From positions 1-39,798 of the forward strand of contig JAHJLB010000024.1 of NCBI GenBank assembly GCA_018822105.1: a stretch of 39,798 bases of DNA, in the 5' to 3' direction. The translations under genes were made by a program, and so were the position numbers. This document shows positions 32,206 to 39,798 of this stretch, in pieces (the first letter of the stretch is position 1; each line of letters opens with the position of its first letter). The notes beneath the pieces were generated by a model. That model saw only the letters and a list, made by a program, of their open reading frames with translations. It was not told the DNA's origin and searched no databases. This stretch comes from Pseudomonadota bacterium. Lineage in GTDB: Bacteria > Desulfobacterota > Desulfovibrionia > Desulfovibrionales > Desulfovibrionaceae.

Positions 32206-33887
32206 TCGGCCTCCTCAGGCTTGGGCCCAAGGGCCGGGGCAAAGCCGGGGGTGGGCTTCTGGTTCAGGTCCAGCACGTAGCCCACGCCCTTGAGGACGTT
32301 CTGGTCCGCCGTGGCCACAATGATGGTGGCCCCGACCTTGGCCAGAGCATTCAGCACATTGCACACCGCCAGACAACCTTCGGAGTCCAGGCCTTCGGTG
32401 GGGTCGTCGAAGACCACCAGCCGCCCCTGGTTCATAAGCGCGCGGGCCAGGGCGATGCGGCGGCGGATGCCTACAGGCAGGGTGCGCCCGCCCTCGGTGA
32501 CCTCCATGTCCAGACCCGAGGCGCTGAGATCGAGGAACCGGTTCAGGGCCGAGGCGCGCACGGCCTGATTGAGGCGCTCCTGCGAAGCCAGAGCCTCGGG
32601 CTCAAGCTCGGCCAGGGTGATGTTCTCCCGGATGCTGGCGTTCAGGAACAGGGGTTCCTGTGGAAGATACAGGACTTGCCTGCGCCACCAGTCCGGGGCG
32701 AACTGGCGCAGGTCGACCCCGTCGGCCAGGATTTGACCCCGCCCGGGTTCGAGGATGCCGGTGACAAGCTTGCAGAAGGTGGACTTGCCGGAACCGTTGA
32801 AACCGGTGACAGCCAGGACCGCCCCAGGGGCCAGGGTGAAGCTCAAGGACTCGAAGATCGGCCCGGTGGAACCGGCATAGGCGAAGCCCACGTCGCGCAA
32901 TTCCAGGCGGCCGGAATACTCGCGCAGGGCCGTGCCCGACAGCGGTTCAAGGGGCTGGGAATGATACTCCGCGAGCTGGGCCAGGGCCGCCTCGGCCTGG
33001 CGCCCAGCGAGATAGGAACGCAGAAAGCCTGACCCCATCTGCATGGCCTTGGAGGACAGAATGCTTGTGCCGATGAGCCCCCCCACACTCATGCCCCCGG
33101 AAACGACCAGGATGGCGCCAAAGCAATAGATGGAGACGCGCAGGAATACGCTCACCGATTCCAGCTGGAAACGTCCGCGGTCCTGCTGGTCGGTCAGAAG
33201 CTGCCGCAGCGCGAGGAGGGACTGTACCTGCTGGCGCCAAGCCCGGCGCAGGAAATCGCCGCCCAGGAAAGCGCGCACGGTTTCGGCGCCGGCCACGGCA
33301 GATACCGCCAGATTGTTGTGCTCCAGGGTCTGCTTGCGCAGCTGGTCGTCCAGGGGAGCCCTGCCGCGCATGGCCGAAAGGGTGAACATGGTGGTGGCCA
33401 CGATGGCCACGATGGTCAGCAGGGCCAGCAGCGGGTGGATGAGGGCGATGGCCAGCAGGAAAAGGAGGATGAACGGAGCGTCGAGAATGGAGGAGATGTT
33501 GCCTGCGTCATAGGCGGCCTCCACGCTTTTCAGCGCGGACAGCATTTCCTGATGGCGAGCAGCCGGCATGCGTTTCAGCGCCGTGAGCTTGCCCCGGGCG
33601 AGCGTCCTCAGGTACCCCTCGTTCAGCTCCTGGTCTGGCAAGACGCTGATGGCCGCTGCGAGTTTGCCGCGCACCGAGGAGAAGCCCATGCCGAGGAAAG
33701 AGGCGATGAGGACGCCGGAGGTCAGGGTGTACAGAGTGCCGTCAAACCCGTAACCCACGTAGCGGTTGAGCACGAGGATGACATAGACGGAGGTGGCCAC
33801 GGACATGAGGTTGGCGAGAAAGGAGGCGAACAGAATCTCCCAGGTCAGCCTGGATCTCAGGGAGAGACGGCGGTAGAGCTCTTTCAT
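32202..33887 (-). CDS. Type I secretion ABC exporter (permease-ATPase) with altered ATPase motifs
   Basis: 561 residues. Six membrane helices lie in residues about 20-320 and the ATPase domain follows; no C39 or C39-like domain is present at the N-terminus. Walker A is GFNGSGKST near residue 367, and the Q-loop is YLPQEPLFL. Other motifs differ from active exporters: the signature LSGGQ reads LPVGI, the Walker B reads VVFDDPT (Asp for the catalytic Glu), and the H-loop TH reads TA. The frame is intact and the operon complete, so it is a real gene, but slow or partner-dependent hydrolysis should be considered. It lies 86 bases after the TolC-like gene. Confidence 0.9.
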   Translation of the reverse strand: MKELYRRLSLRSRLTWEILFASFLANLMSVATSVYVILVLNRYVGYGFDGTLYTLTSGVLIASFLGMGFSSVRGKLAAAISVLPDQELNEGYLRTLARGKLTALKRMPAARHQEMLSALKSVEAAYDAGNISSILDAPFILLFLLAIALIHPLLALLTIVAIVATTMFTLSAMRGRAPLDDQLRKQTLEHNNLAVSAVAGAETVRAFLGGDFLRRAWRQQVQSLLALRQLLTDQQDRGRFQLESVSVFLRVSIYCFGAILVVSGGMSVGGLIGTSILSSKAMQMGSGFLRSYLAGRQAEAALAQLAEYHSQPLEPLSGTALREYSGRLELRDVGFAYAGSTGPIFESLSFTLAPGAVLAVTGFNGSGKSTFCKLVTGILEPGRGQILADGVDLRQFAPDWWRRQVLYLPQEPLFLNASIRENITLAELEPEALASQERLNQAVRASALNRFLDLSASGLDMEVTEGGRTLPVGIRRRIALARALMNQGRLVVFDDPTEGLDSEGCLAVCNVLNALAKVGATIIVATADQNVLKGVGYVLDLNQKPTPGFAPALGPKPEEAE

Positions 33888-33973
33888 CAGGCTTGCCGGG
33901 TCACAGGTGGCAGGGTCGCAGGCTCAGGGAAGTTCCCCTGCCTCGCGGCGGAAAAATGCCGGGCCATTCCCGT

Positions 33974-35374
33974 TCAATTCTCAACGACATCAGGGGTTAT
34001 CAGCCCCATCTGGTTGAGCAGCGTGTAGGCTGCGGTAATATGCTCAATCTCCGAGGCGACCTTGTTGCTTGTGGCCGTGATGTAATCGCGCTCGCCGGTG
34101 ATGATTTCCGTAATGGTGACATCACCGCCCATATCCTTCTTCTTTTTCACAAGCTCAAGGTAGGACCAGGTCAGGTTGGCTTGGCTCTCATACAGGGAGA
34201 TGGTTTTGAGCAACGTTTGCAGATCGTTCCACACGTTGCGCACGCGCTCCTCGACAACCCTACGGCGGTCCAGGATCGACATGCGGACGGAAGTCATGTC
34301 GCTTTTTGCGGCATTGACATTCTCCACATCGCGAAAGCCTGAGAAGACGTTGTAGCTGGCCTGCAGCCCAGCCCGGCTCTCGGAGCGGACCCCCGATTCG
34401 CCCTGGTCGTTCTCCTTGCGCGTAACGTCGGCCACGGCCTCCAGCCTAGGGAACATCGCCGACCGTCGCACCTCAAGGTCGCCCTGCTTGGTGGCCAGGG
34501 TCTGCTCAAGCGCCAGCAAGGCTGGGCTGGACTCCAGAGCCTTGGCGATGGCCTCGTCCAGGTTCGCGGGCATGCTTTTCTTGGGCAGGGAAGGCAGAAC
34601 CAGGGCATCTATCTGCGAATCGCTCAGGGCAACGCCGAAGACCGACTTGAAATTGTTCCTGGCGATTGCGTAGGCGCGTTCGACATTGACGCGGTGGGCC
34701 TGGGAGTTGGATAGCTGCGCCTTTATCTGAAGCTCTTCGTAGGACAGCCCCACGCCGCGCTCCACCAGGGCCTCCTGCATGCCGGAGAGTCTCTTGATGT
34801 TTTCTTCTGAACGCACAGCATAACGCAGCATCTCGCGGGTGCGGATAAGCCCGAGAAAAGAAGTGACACCCTGCAGGGACACTTCCTGGCGCGTGATGCC
34901 CAACATGACCACGGCCTCGTTGTGCACCCCCTCAGCCTGATTGACCCCCCCGCTGGTGGCGCCAAAGTCGAAGAGAGTCTGCGTCGCGGAAAGGCTCTGG
35001 GCATTGCGAAGCTTGCTGGTGCTCTTGGTCGTGCCCGGAAAGTCGACATCCTCCTTGCCTCCCTCGCCGGATGCGTTCAGGCGGGGGTACCAGGCGCCCT
35101 TGGAGCGCTCCAGCATGTGGCCCGCGGCGACGGCGGCGGAATCGGCGGCCTTGATGCGGTCGTGGCTGCGCAGGAGCCCTGCGATGGAGGCCTTGAGGGT
35201 GACAGGGAGGTCTTGTTCACTGCTGGCGCGTTTCTGCTCCGCTACCGGGGCCAACGGTGCCTCCGCGCCAGAGGAAACGGCAGGAACTGCAAGCATGATC
35301 AGGCTTGCAGCCAAAGGAATAAGCCCGGGCCGAAAACCGTGTACGCAACCTGAAAACACCGAGAAAAGGCTCAT
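33974..35374 (-). CDS. Second TolC-like outer-membrane protein
   Basis: 466 residues from the ATG at 35374 (the ribosome site is weak; the frame extends further but the signal peptide sets the start): FRPGLIPLAASLIMLAVPAVSSGA. The body parallels the first copy: AAVAAGHMLERSKGAWYPRLNASGEG, QTLFDFGATSGGVNQAE, KRLSGMQEALVERGVGLSYEELQIKAQ, FPRLEAVADVTRKENDQGE, ASYNVFSGFRDVENVNAAKSDM. The two are clear paralogues at moderate identity. It is the first gene of the secretion operon. Confidence 0.92.
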   Translation of the reverse strand: MSLFSVFSGCVHGFRPGLIPLAASLIMLAVPAVSSGAEAPLAPVAEQKRASSEQDLPVTLKASIAGLLRSHDRIKAADSAAVAAGHMLERSKGAWYPRLNASGEGGKEDVDFPGTTKSTSKLRNAQSLSATQTLFDFGATSGGVNQAEGVHNEAVVMLGITRQEVSLQGVTSFLGLIRTREMLRYAVRSEENIKRLSGMQEALVERGVGLSYEELQIKAQLSNSQAHRVNVERAYAIARNNFKSVFGVALSDSQIDALVLPSLPKKSMPANLDEAIAKALESSPALLALEQTLATKQGDLEVRRSAMFPRLEAVADVTRKENDQGESGVRSESRAGLQASYNVFSGFRDVENVNAAKSDMTSVRMSILDRRRVVEERVRNVWNDLQTLLKTISLYESQANLTWSYLELVKKKKDMGGDVTITEIITGERDYITATSNKVASEIEHITAAYTLLNQMGLITPDVVEN

Positions 35375-36069
35375 GTTTCTATCCAACAACTGACCGCACC
35401 GGAATGGGGGGGGTGATTTGTAAACAACACAGCCTGTTATTTTGCCTTGTATTACATCCACTGGCAAGTGGAATATGCCGAAGAGCTCTTCGAAAATCTG
35501 GACCAGTTTCCGGAAAGCAAAACATGAGGATAAGCTAAACGATTTGGACGAAATGGTTCGTTCCAGTTGTGCTCCACTGCGAGTGCAAACCAGAGATCAT
35601 TCGTGAATGCGCATGCGTACGCACCCGTCAGAGAGAACTTGGCCTTCCCCCCGGTTCAGTGTCCCCGCAATTCGGTTGGTGGCTCCGGCAAAGAAGACCA
35701 CGCACACAAAGATGGGCAGTTCCCGCGGGGAGCAGAGTCCCAGGCTGCTGGAGCATGCGGGGCCGGGCGACCGGTGGCGGAGCCGGGCCGTCAGGCCTGC
35801 ATCACGGATACCACGTCCTGAAAGTGGCGCAGGAGCTTGCAGAGCTCGAAGCCCCTGAGCCCCAAGGCTGCGGAAATTGAAAGAAGTGAACAGGCGCATG
35901 AAGGGCCTGATCGGCCGACCAGGCGTTGGGCATCCGGGTGCTCAAGGAGATGCCGTGCCGCGTGGTGCCGCTTCTGTCCGCCCCTGGCTCAAAACAGTTG
36001 CCCATTATGCTCCAATGCGTGTATGTTACGGCTATAGTGAAAGTATTCAACCCACTTTGGGGGCCGCCA
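35375..36069. other. Intergenic region between the secretion operon and the sensor kinase
   Basis: No gene is supported. The open frames here have odd composition and no family signal. It holds a perfect 14-bp palindrome, CGAAGAGCTCTTCG (35479-35492), which overlaps the 22-bp CGAAAA...TTTCCG element (35491-35512). The promoters of the divergent secretion operon and kinase should lie here; I could not place them. Confidence 0.6.
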
Positions 36070-39000
36070 GTGCAGGATTTCAGCCGAACCGTCGTTGACA
36101 GCGGAGACTGGCTCATGGAGCATGTGCGGTCCTGCGCCCTGGCGCGTGGGCACATCCAGGACACTCCAACGTCGGAGGAGACCCTGCGACTCTTCCTCGG
36201 CGGTCTATCCGAGGCCCTGCTGCGCGCGCTGCCCGGCTCCCTCGGAGACCTAAAGCCCGGTCCGGAGACCGGCCTCCCCAAGGACCCGGCCTCGGCCCTG
36301 GCCATCCAGGAGGCGCAGGCTCACAAAGCCCGGGGCGACAGCCTGCCGGTGCTCTTCGGCCTGCTCCAATGCTCCCGGCAATGCTGTCTGGATCTCGCGG
36401 ACGGCTCATCCATGGCCGAGGACGAGCGCGCCCGGATCAGGGGCTTTGTGGAATGCTTCTTTGACCGCGTGCTGGCGGGCGTCGCCTCGGAGTGGTGCGC
36501 CCTTCCCGGGCAGGGCGCTCAGGGCGAGGCCGGCAGCCGCATCGGCGACGAGAACGGTCTTCACCAGGCCCTGTTCGAGAGCCTGGGCTCTCCGGTGGTC
36601 TTCATCAACCGCGACGGGCGCATCCAGAATCTCAACCAGGCCGCGCGCTCCTTACTGGAAGAGCCCGCAGCTTCCGGCGAGGGCTCCTCCACTCCGACAA
36701 GGGCAGACGCTGCGGGCGGCGCAAACCGCTCCGCCTTCAGCGGCCGGCCGGCCGTGGATGTCTTCCCGTGGCTCAAGGAGCCCCTTGAGCGGCTGCTCCG
36801 CGGCGAAGACGCCCAGCTCAAATTCGAGCAGCGCCAAGGCGAGGGCAAGGCCGCCCGCGACTTCACGGCCACGCTTGCAACCAGCCGGAACTCGAACGGG
36901 ACTCTCCAGGGCCTGGTGCTCGTCCTGCATGAGGTCACTGAGCTCAGGCGCTCCCAGGGACAGTTCCGCCAAGTCTATCGGGAGCTGGAGTCCGAGGTCC
37001 GGGCGCGGACCAAGACCCTGGAGGAAACCAACGCCCTGCTCCAGAGGGAAGTGCGGGAGCGCGAGATGTACCAGCAGGCGCTCACCGAGAGCGCCGCGCT
37101 GTACCGGGCCGTGGTGGAGGACCAGGGCGAGCTCATCTGCCGCTTCCGGCCCGACGGCAGCATCCTTTTCGCCAACAAGGCCTACGCGCGCATCTTCGGC
37201 AACAATCTGGCCACGCAGTCCAGCGGACACCAGAGCATCATGCACGAGGGCACGGAACAGGGCTTCGCAGATCTTCTGGCCCTGATCACGCAGGAAAACC
37301 CTGTGCTGAGCTTCGAACAGCATGTTCCCACCCCTTCGGGCCAGAAGCTCTGGCTCAACTGGACCTGCCGGGGCATATTCAACGCAGACGGCGGACTGGA
37401 GGTCTTCCAGCTCGTGGGCGGAGATGTCACCCGGGCGCGGGCCGCCGAACAGGCGCTGCGCGAGCTCAACGAATCCCTGGAACGGACCGTCCTGGAACGC
37501 ACGGACAAGCTGGAGGACCGCGCCAAGAGCTTCGAGCGCATGAACAAGGACCTTGAGCTGCAGGTCGGGAACCGCAAGCGGGCCGAGGCCGCCCTGGCCC
37601 AGGCTGCGGCGGAGCAGCAGATCAAGGTGCGCCAGATCACGGCGCTGTATGGCCTGACCGAGGTCCTGGGCACCAGATGGGCCAGCGTGCAGGAGATGCT
37701 CTCCCAGACGGTGAACGCCCTGCAGCTGGGCTGGCGCGAGCAGGACAGCACGGCGGCGGAGATCGTCTTTGATGAGCAGTCCTGCCGCAGCCAGAACTAC
37801 CAGGACGGCTGCGAGTGCCTGAAGCAGCCCTTGACGGTCTTCGGACAAACGCGGGGCAGCGTGACCATCTGCCACGCCGGGCCATGCGGCCTGATAGACA
37901 AGAAGCCCTTCCTGACGGACGAGGAGGCTCTGCTCACCAGCATGGTGCGCCAGATCGAGCGCTCGCTGGAGGCCCACCTTTCGCACACGCGCCTCTCCCA
38001 GTCCGAGCAGGAGTTCCGGGAATTTTTCCACAACGCCGCCGACGCCATCTTCATCCACGATGAAGCCGGGCAGATCCTGGACGCCAACAAGAACGCCGGC
38101 ATCTGGCTCAACCTCGCCACGGAGAGCATGGTCGGCGCAAGCCTTTTGGATTTCATGGCCGAACCGGACAGGGAGAACATGGCTGGACGGTTCCTCAATG
38201 CCCTGCGCGAGGCCCCGGAACTGTTCCAGGTCACGTTGCAGCGCAAGGACGGCTTCACCATCCCTCTGGAGATGCTTTGCCAGGCCCAGAACTACAAGGG
38301 CCGCGAGGTGCTCGTCAGCAGCGGGCGCAACATCACCAAGCGCCTGCACGCCGAAGCCGAAGCCCTGCGGCGCATGGACCAGGAACGGCTCCAGTCCGGC
38401 GTCTCCTCCATTCTGGTCAACTCCATCGGGAACGAGGTCGCGGCGGCCATGACCGAAACCCTGGGCAAGATCTGCCAGTTCATCGGCACGCAGCGCGCGG
38501 CGGTCTATGAGTATGACCCGCAGCGCGACCGCTTCAAGCTGGCCGACCAGTGGCACGCGGGCGCCCTGCCCCCTCTCACCAAGACAATGAAGCACCTGGG
38601 CCGGACCAAGACCCCCTGGCTCTTTGAACGCGCCATGACCCAGGAGTGGCTGGCCATCAACAACGTGGCCCACCTGCCGCCTGCCGCGGCCAAGGAAAAG
38701 AAGCTCCTGACCGAAGCCGGCATAGGCTGCCTGACCGCCATCCCCATGTCCATCCGCGGGCGGCTCCAGGGGCTGTTCCTTATGGCCTGCCAGAAGTCCG
38801 AGGCGGCCGCGACTCCAGACCCCCAGCTGCTGCTCCAGTTCGCGCCCCTGTTCTCCAACGTCATTCTGCGCCGGCGCAGCCGCGAGGCCCTGCGCGAGAG
38901 CGCCGACCTCACCGCGTCCATCCTGAACGCCTTGTCCACCTATCTCTGCGTCATCGACAAGAGCGGCGCCATCAGCATGGTCAACCGCACCTGGACGCAG

Positions 39001-39798
39001 TCCGGCTCCAAAAACGGCCCCGCAGTGGCCGCGAACCTTGGCGTCGGCGGGGACTACCTGGCCTTTTGGAGGGCCTCTGCCGAAAACGGGGACGAGCAGG
39101 CCCCAGGCCTGCTGACCGGAATCGAGTCAGTGCTCTCAGGGCAGGCGCCCCTGTTCCGTATGGAATTCTCCTCGCGCTCCGGCCCGGCGCTGCACTGGTA
39201 CCTGCTGGAGGCCACCCCGCGCGGCAAGGGCGCCCACGGCGCAGTGATCTCGCACCTGAACATCACCTCCAGGAAACGTGCGGAACGGCGCCTGGCCCGC
39301 AACGAGGCCCGCTACAGGACCCTCATCGAGGCCCTGCATGAAGGCCTGCTCATCCTCCACAAGGGCGGGATCATGTCCTACCTCAACGACCAGTTCGCCA
39401 GGATGCTCGGCTGGCCCAAGTCCGCCCTCCTGGGCCGCAGGCCCGAGGAGTTCGTGGCCGAGGAGAGCCTGGCGCGTCTGGCGGCCATACTCAATCCAGG
39501 AGCCGAGATCCGCCACGCCGAGGAGGTCATCTGGAAGCACGCCTCGGGCCGGCACATATACACCCTGGTCACCTCCTCCCAGACCCTGAACGAGGAGGGC
39601 AGCGCCAGCAGCATTTTTGCCGTCATCACCGACACCACGGAGCGCAAGGGGCTGGAGTCCCAGCTCCTGCAGTCCCAGAAGCTGGAGGCCATCGGCCAGC
39701 TGGCCGCGGGCATCGCCCACGAGATCAACACGCCCGCGCAATACGTGGGCAACAACGTCAAGTTCATCAAGGACGCCTTCGGGGATCTGCTCGTGGTG
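36070..39798 (+). CDS. Multi-PAS/GAF hybrid sensor histidine kinase, 3' end cut
   Basis: At least 1243 residues, cut by the window end. I start it at GTG 36070 because QDFSRTVVDSGDWLMEHV is a recurrent N-terminus of Desulfovibrio-type kinases; an ATG at 36115 would lose it. Order: helical N-terminal region (1-160), PAS (about 165-290), coiled coil, PAS (337-450), coiled coil and a GAF-like region (515-640), PAS (647-755), GAF (777-940), PAS (947-1067), PAS (1077-1190), then HisKA with GIAHEINTP, phospho-acceptor His at 1217. No membrane helix is seen, so it is cytoplasmic. The ATPase domain and any receiver lie beyond the window. Confidence 0.92.
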   Translation, partial: MQDFSRTVVDSGDWLMEHVRSCALARGHIQDTPTSEETLRLFLGGLSEALLRALPGSLGDLKPGPETGLPKDPASALAIQEAQAHKARGDSLPVLFGLLQCSRQCCLDLADGSSMAEDERARIRGFVECFFDRVLAGVASEWCALPGQGAQGEAGSRIGDENGLHQALFESLGSPVVFINRDGRIQNLNQAARSLLEEPAASGEGSSTPTRADAAGGANRSAFSGRPAVDVFPWLKEPLERLLRGEDAQLKFEQRQGEGKAARDFTATLATSRNSNGTLQGLVLVLHEVTELRRSQGQFRQVYRELESEVRARTKTLEETNALLQREVREREMYQQALTESAALYRAVVEDQGELICRFRPDGSILFANKAYARIFGNNLATQSSGHQSIMHEGTEQGFADLLALITQENPVLSFEQHVPTPSGQKLWLNWTCRGIFNADGGLEVFQLVGGDVTRARAAEQALRELNESLERTVLERTDKLEDRAKSFERMNKDLELQVGNRKRAEAALAQAAAEQQIKVRQITALYGLTEVLGTRWASVQEMLSQTVNALQLGWREQDSTAAEIVFDEQSCRSQNYQDGCECLKQPLTVFGQTRGSVTICHAGPCGLIDKKPFLTDEEALLTSMVRQIERSLEAHLSHTRLSQSEQEFREFFHNAADAIFIHDEAGQILDANKNAGIWLNLATESMVGASLLDFMAEPDRENMAGRFLNALREAPELFQVTLQRKDGFTIPLEMLCQAQNYKGREVLVSSGRNITKRLHAEAEALRRMDQERLQSGVSSILVNSIGNEVAAAMTETLGKICQFIGTQRAAVYEYDPQRDRFKLADQWHAGALPPLTKTMKHLGRTKTPWLFERAMTQEWLAINNVAHLPPAAAKEKKLLTEAGIGCLTAIPMSIRGRLQGLFLMACQKSEAAATPDPQLLLQFAPLFSNVILRRRSREALRESADLTASILNALSTYLCVIDKSGAISMVNRTWTQSGSKNGPAVAANLGVGGDYLAFWRASAENGDEQAPGLLTGIESVLSGQAPLFRMEFSSRSGPALHWYLLEATPRGKGAHGAVISHLNITSRKRAERRLARNEARYRTLIEALHEGLLILHKGGIMSYLNDQFARMLGWPKSALLGRRPEEFVAEESLARLAAILNPGAEIRHAEEVIWKHASGRHIYTLVTSSQTLNEEGSASSIFAVITDTTERKGLESQLLQSQKLEAIGQLAAGIAHEINTPAQYVGNNVKFIKDAFGDLLVV

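Noticed and set aside
35569-35880. 103-codon frame in the intergenic region before the kinase
   Set aside because: Composition rich in R, G, C and W without domain signal, and no convincing start site; competing frames on both strands look equally random.

Overview
The window reads as a chromosomal segment of a GC-rich, anaerobic deltaproteobacterium of the Desulfovibrio type. The evidence is a selenocysteine-containing periplasmic formate dehydrogenase with its accessory genes, a very large multi-PAS histidine kinase, a YcaO protein with no peptide partner, and a type I secretion locus for an RTX protein. The species cannot be named from the sequence alone.

Layout. 1-4290 is ordinary host sequence: the end of a cheW gene, a small ABM-type monooxygenase, an unrecognised membrane protein, a membrane diguanylate cyclase and a YcaO-domain protein. 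A tRNA-Leu(UAA) gene at 4353-4439 is the target of an 11.4-kb integrated element that ends at 15822. The element has 32-bp direct repeats at its ends, paired GTAC-type arm sites inside both ends, and a tyrosine integrase beside the right end. Its left third (about 4440-7850) is AT-rich cargo on the + strand: a stand-alone restriction-type endonuclease, a small Cys-rich protein, an unknown protein and an exported protein. Its middle is a tight minus-strand replication module: AlpA-like regulator, toprim/DUF3987 primase-helicase, ERCC4 nuclease, DUF5681 protein and small proteins. That module contains a six-copy inverted iteron cluster. A second regulator, a HicAB toxin-antitoxin pair and the integrase follow. 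No capsid, terminase, portal or relaxase gene is visible, so it looks like a phage satellite or a small integrative element.

15860-23223 is a formate dehydrogenase region: an FmdE/MoeA-like molybdopterin-binding fusion, a ModE-type HTH regulator, then fdhA (TAT signal, UGA/Sec codon with SECIS hairpin), fdhB and fdhE. Three copies of an 18-bp dyad, TATGTC-N6-G(G/A)CATA, sit upstream of the molybdopterin gene, of fdhA, and of the region leading to a decayed GapN-type aldehyde dehydrogenase. Two of the three have a TTGACG hexamer exactly 12 bp upstream. This looks like a small unassigned regulon.

23675-25018 is the gapN pseudogene (one nonsense codon, two single-base deletions, a lost C-terminus). 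25146-35374 is a type I secretion locus: a TolC-like gene and a FecR/Ala-rich/RTX secreted protein on the + strand, facing a minus-strand operon of a second TolC-like protein, an ABC exporter with altered ATPase motifs, an HlyD adaptor and a glycosyltransferase. 36070 to the end is a sensor kinase cut by the window end just after its phospho-acceptor histidine.
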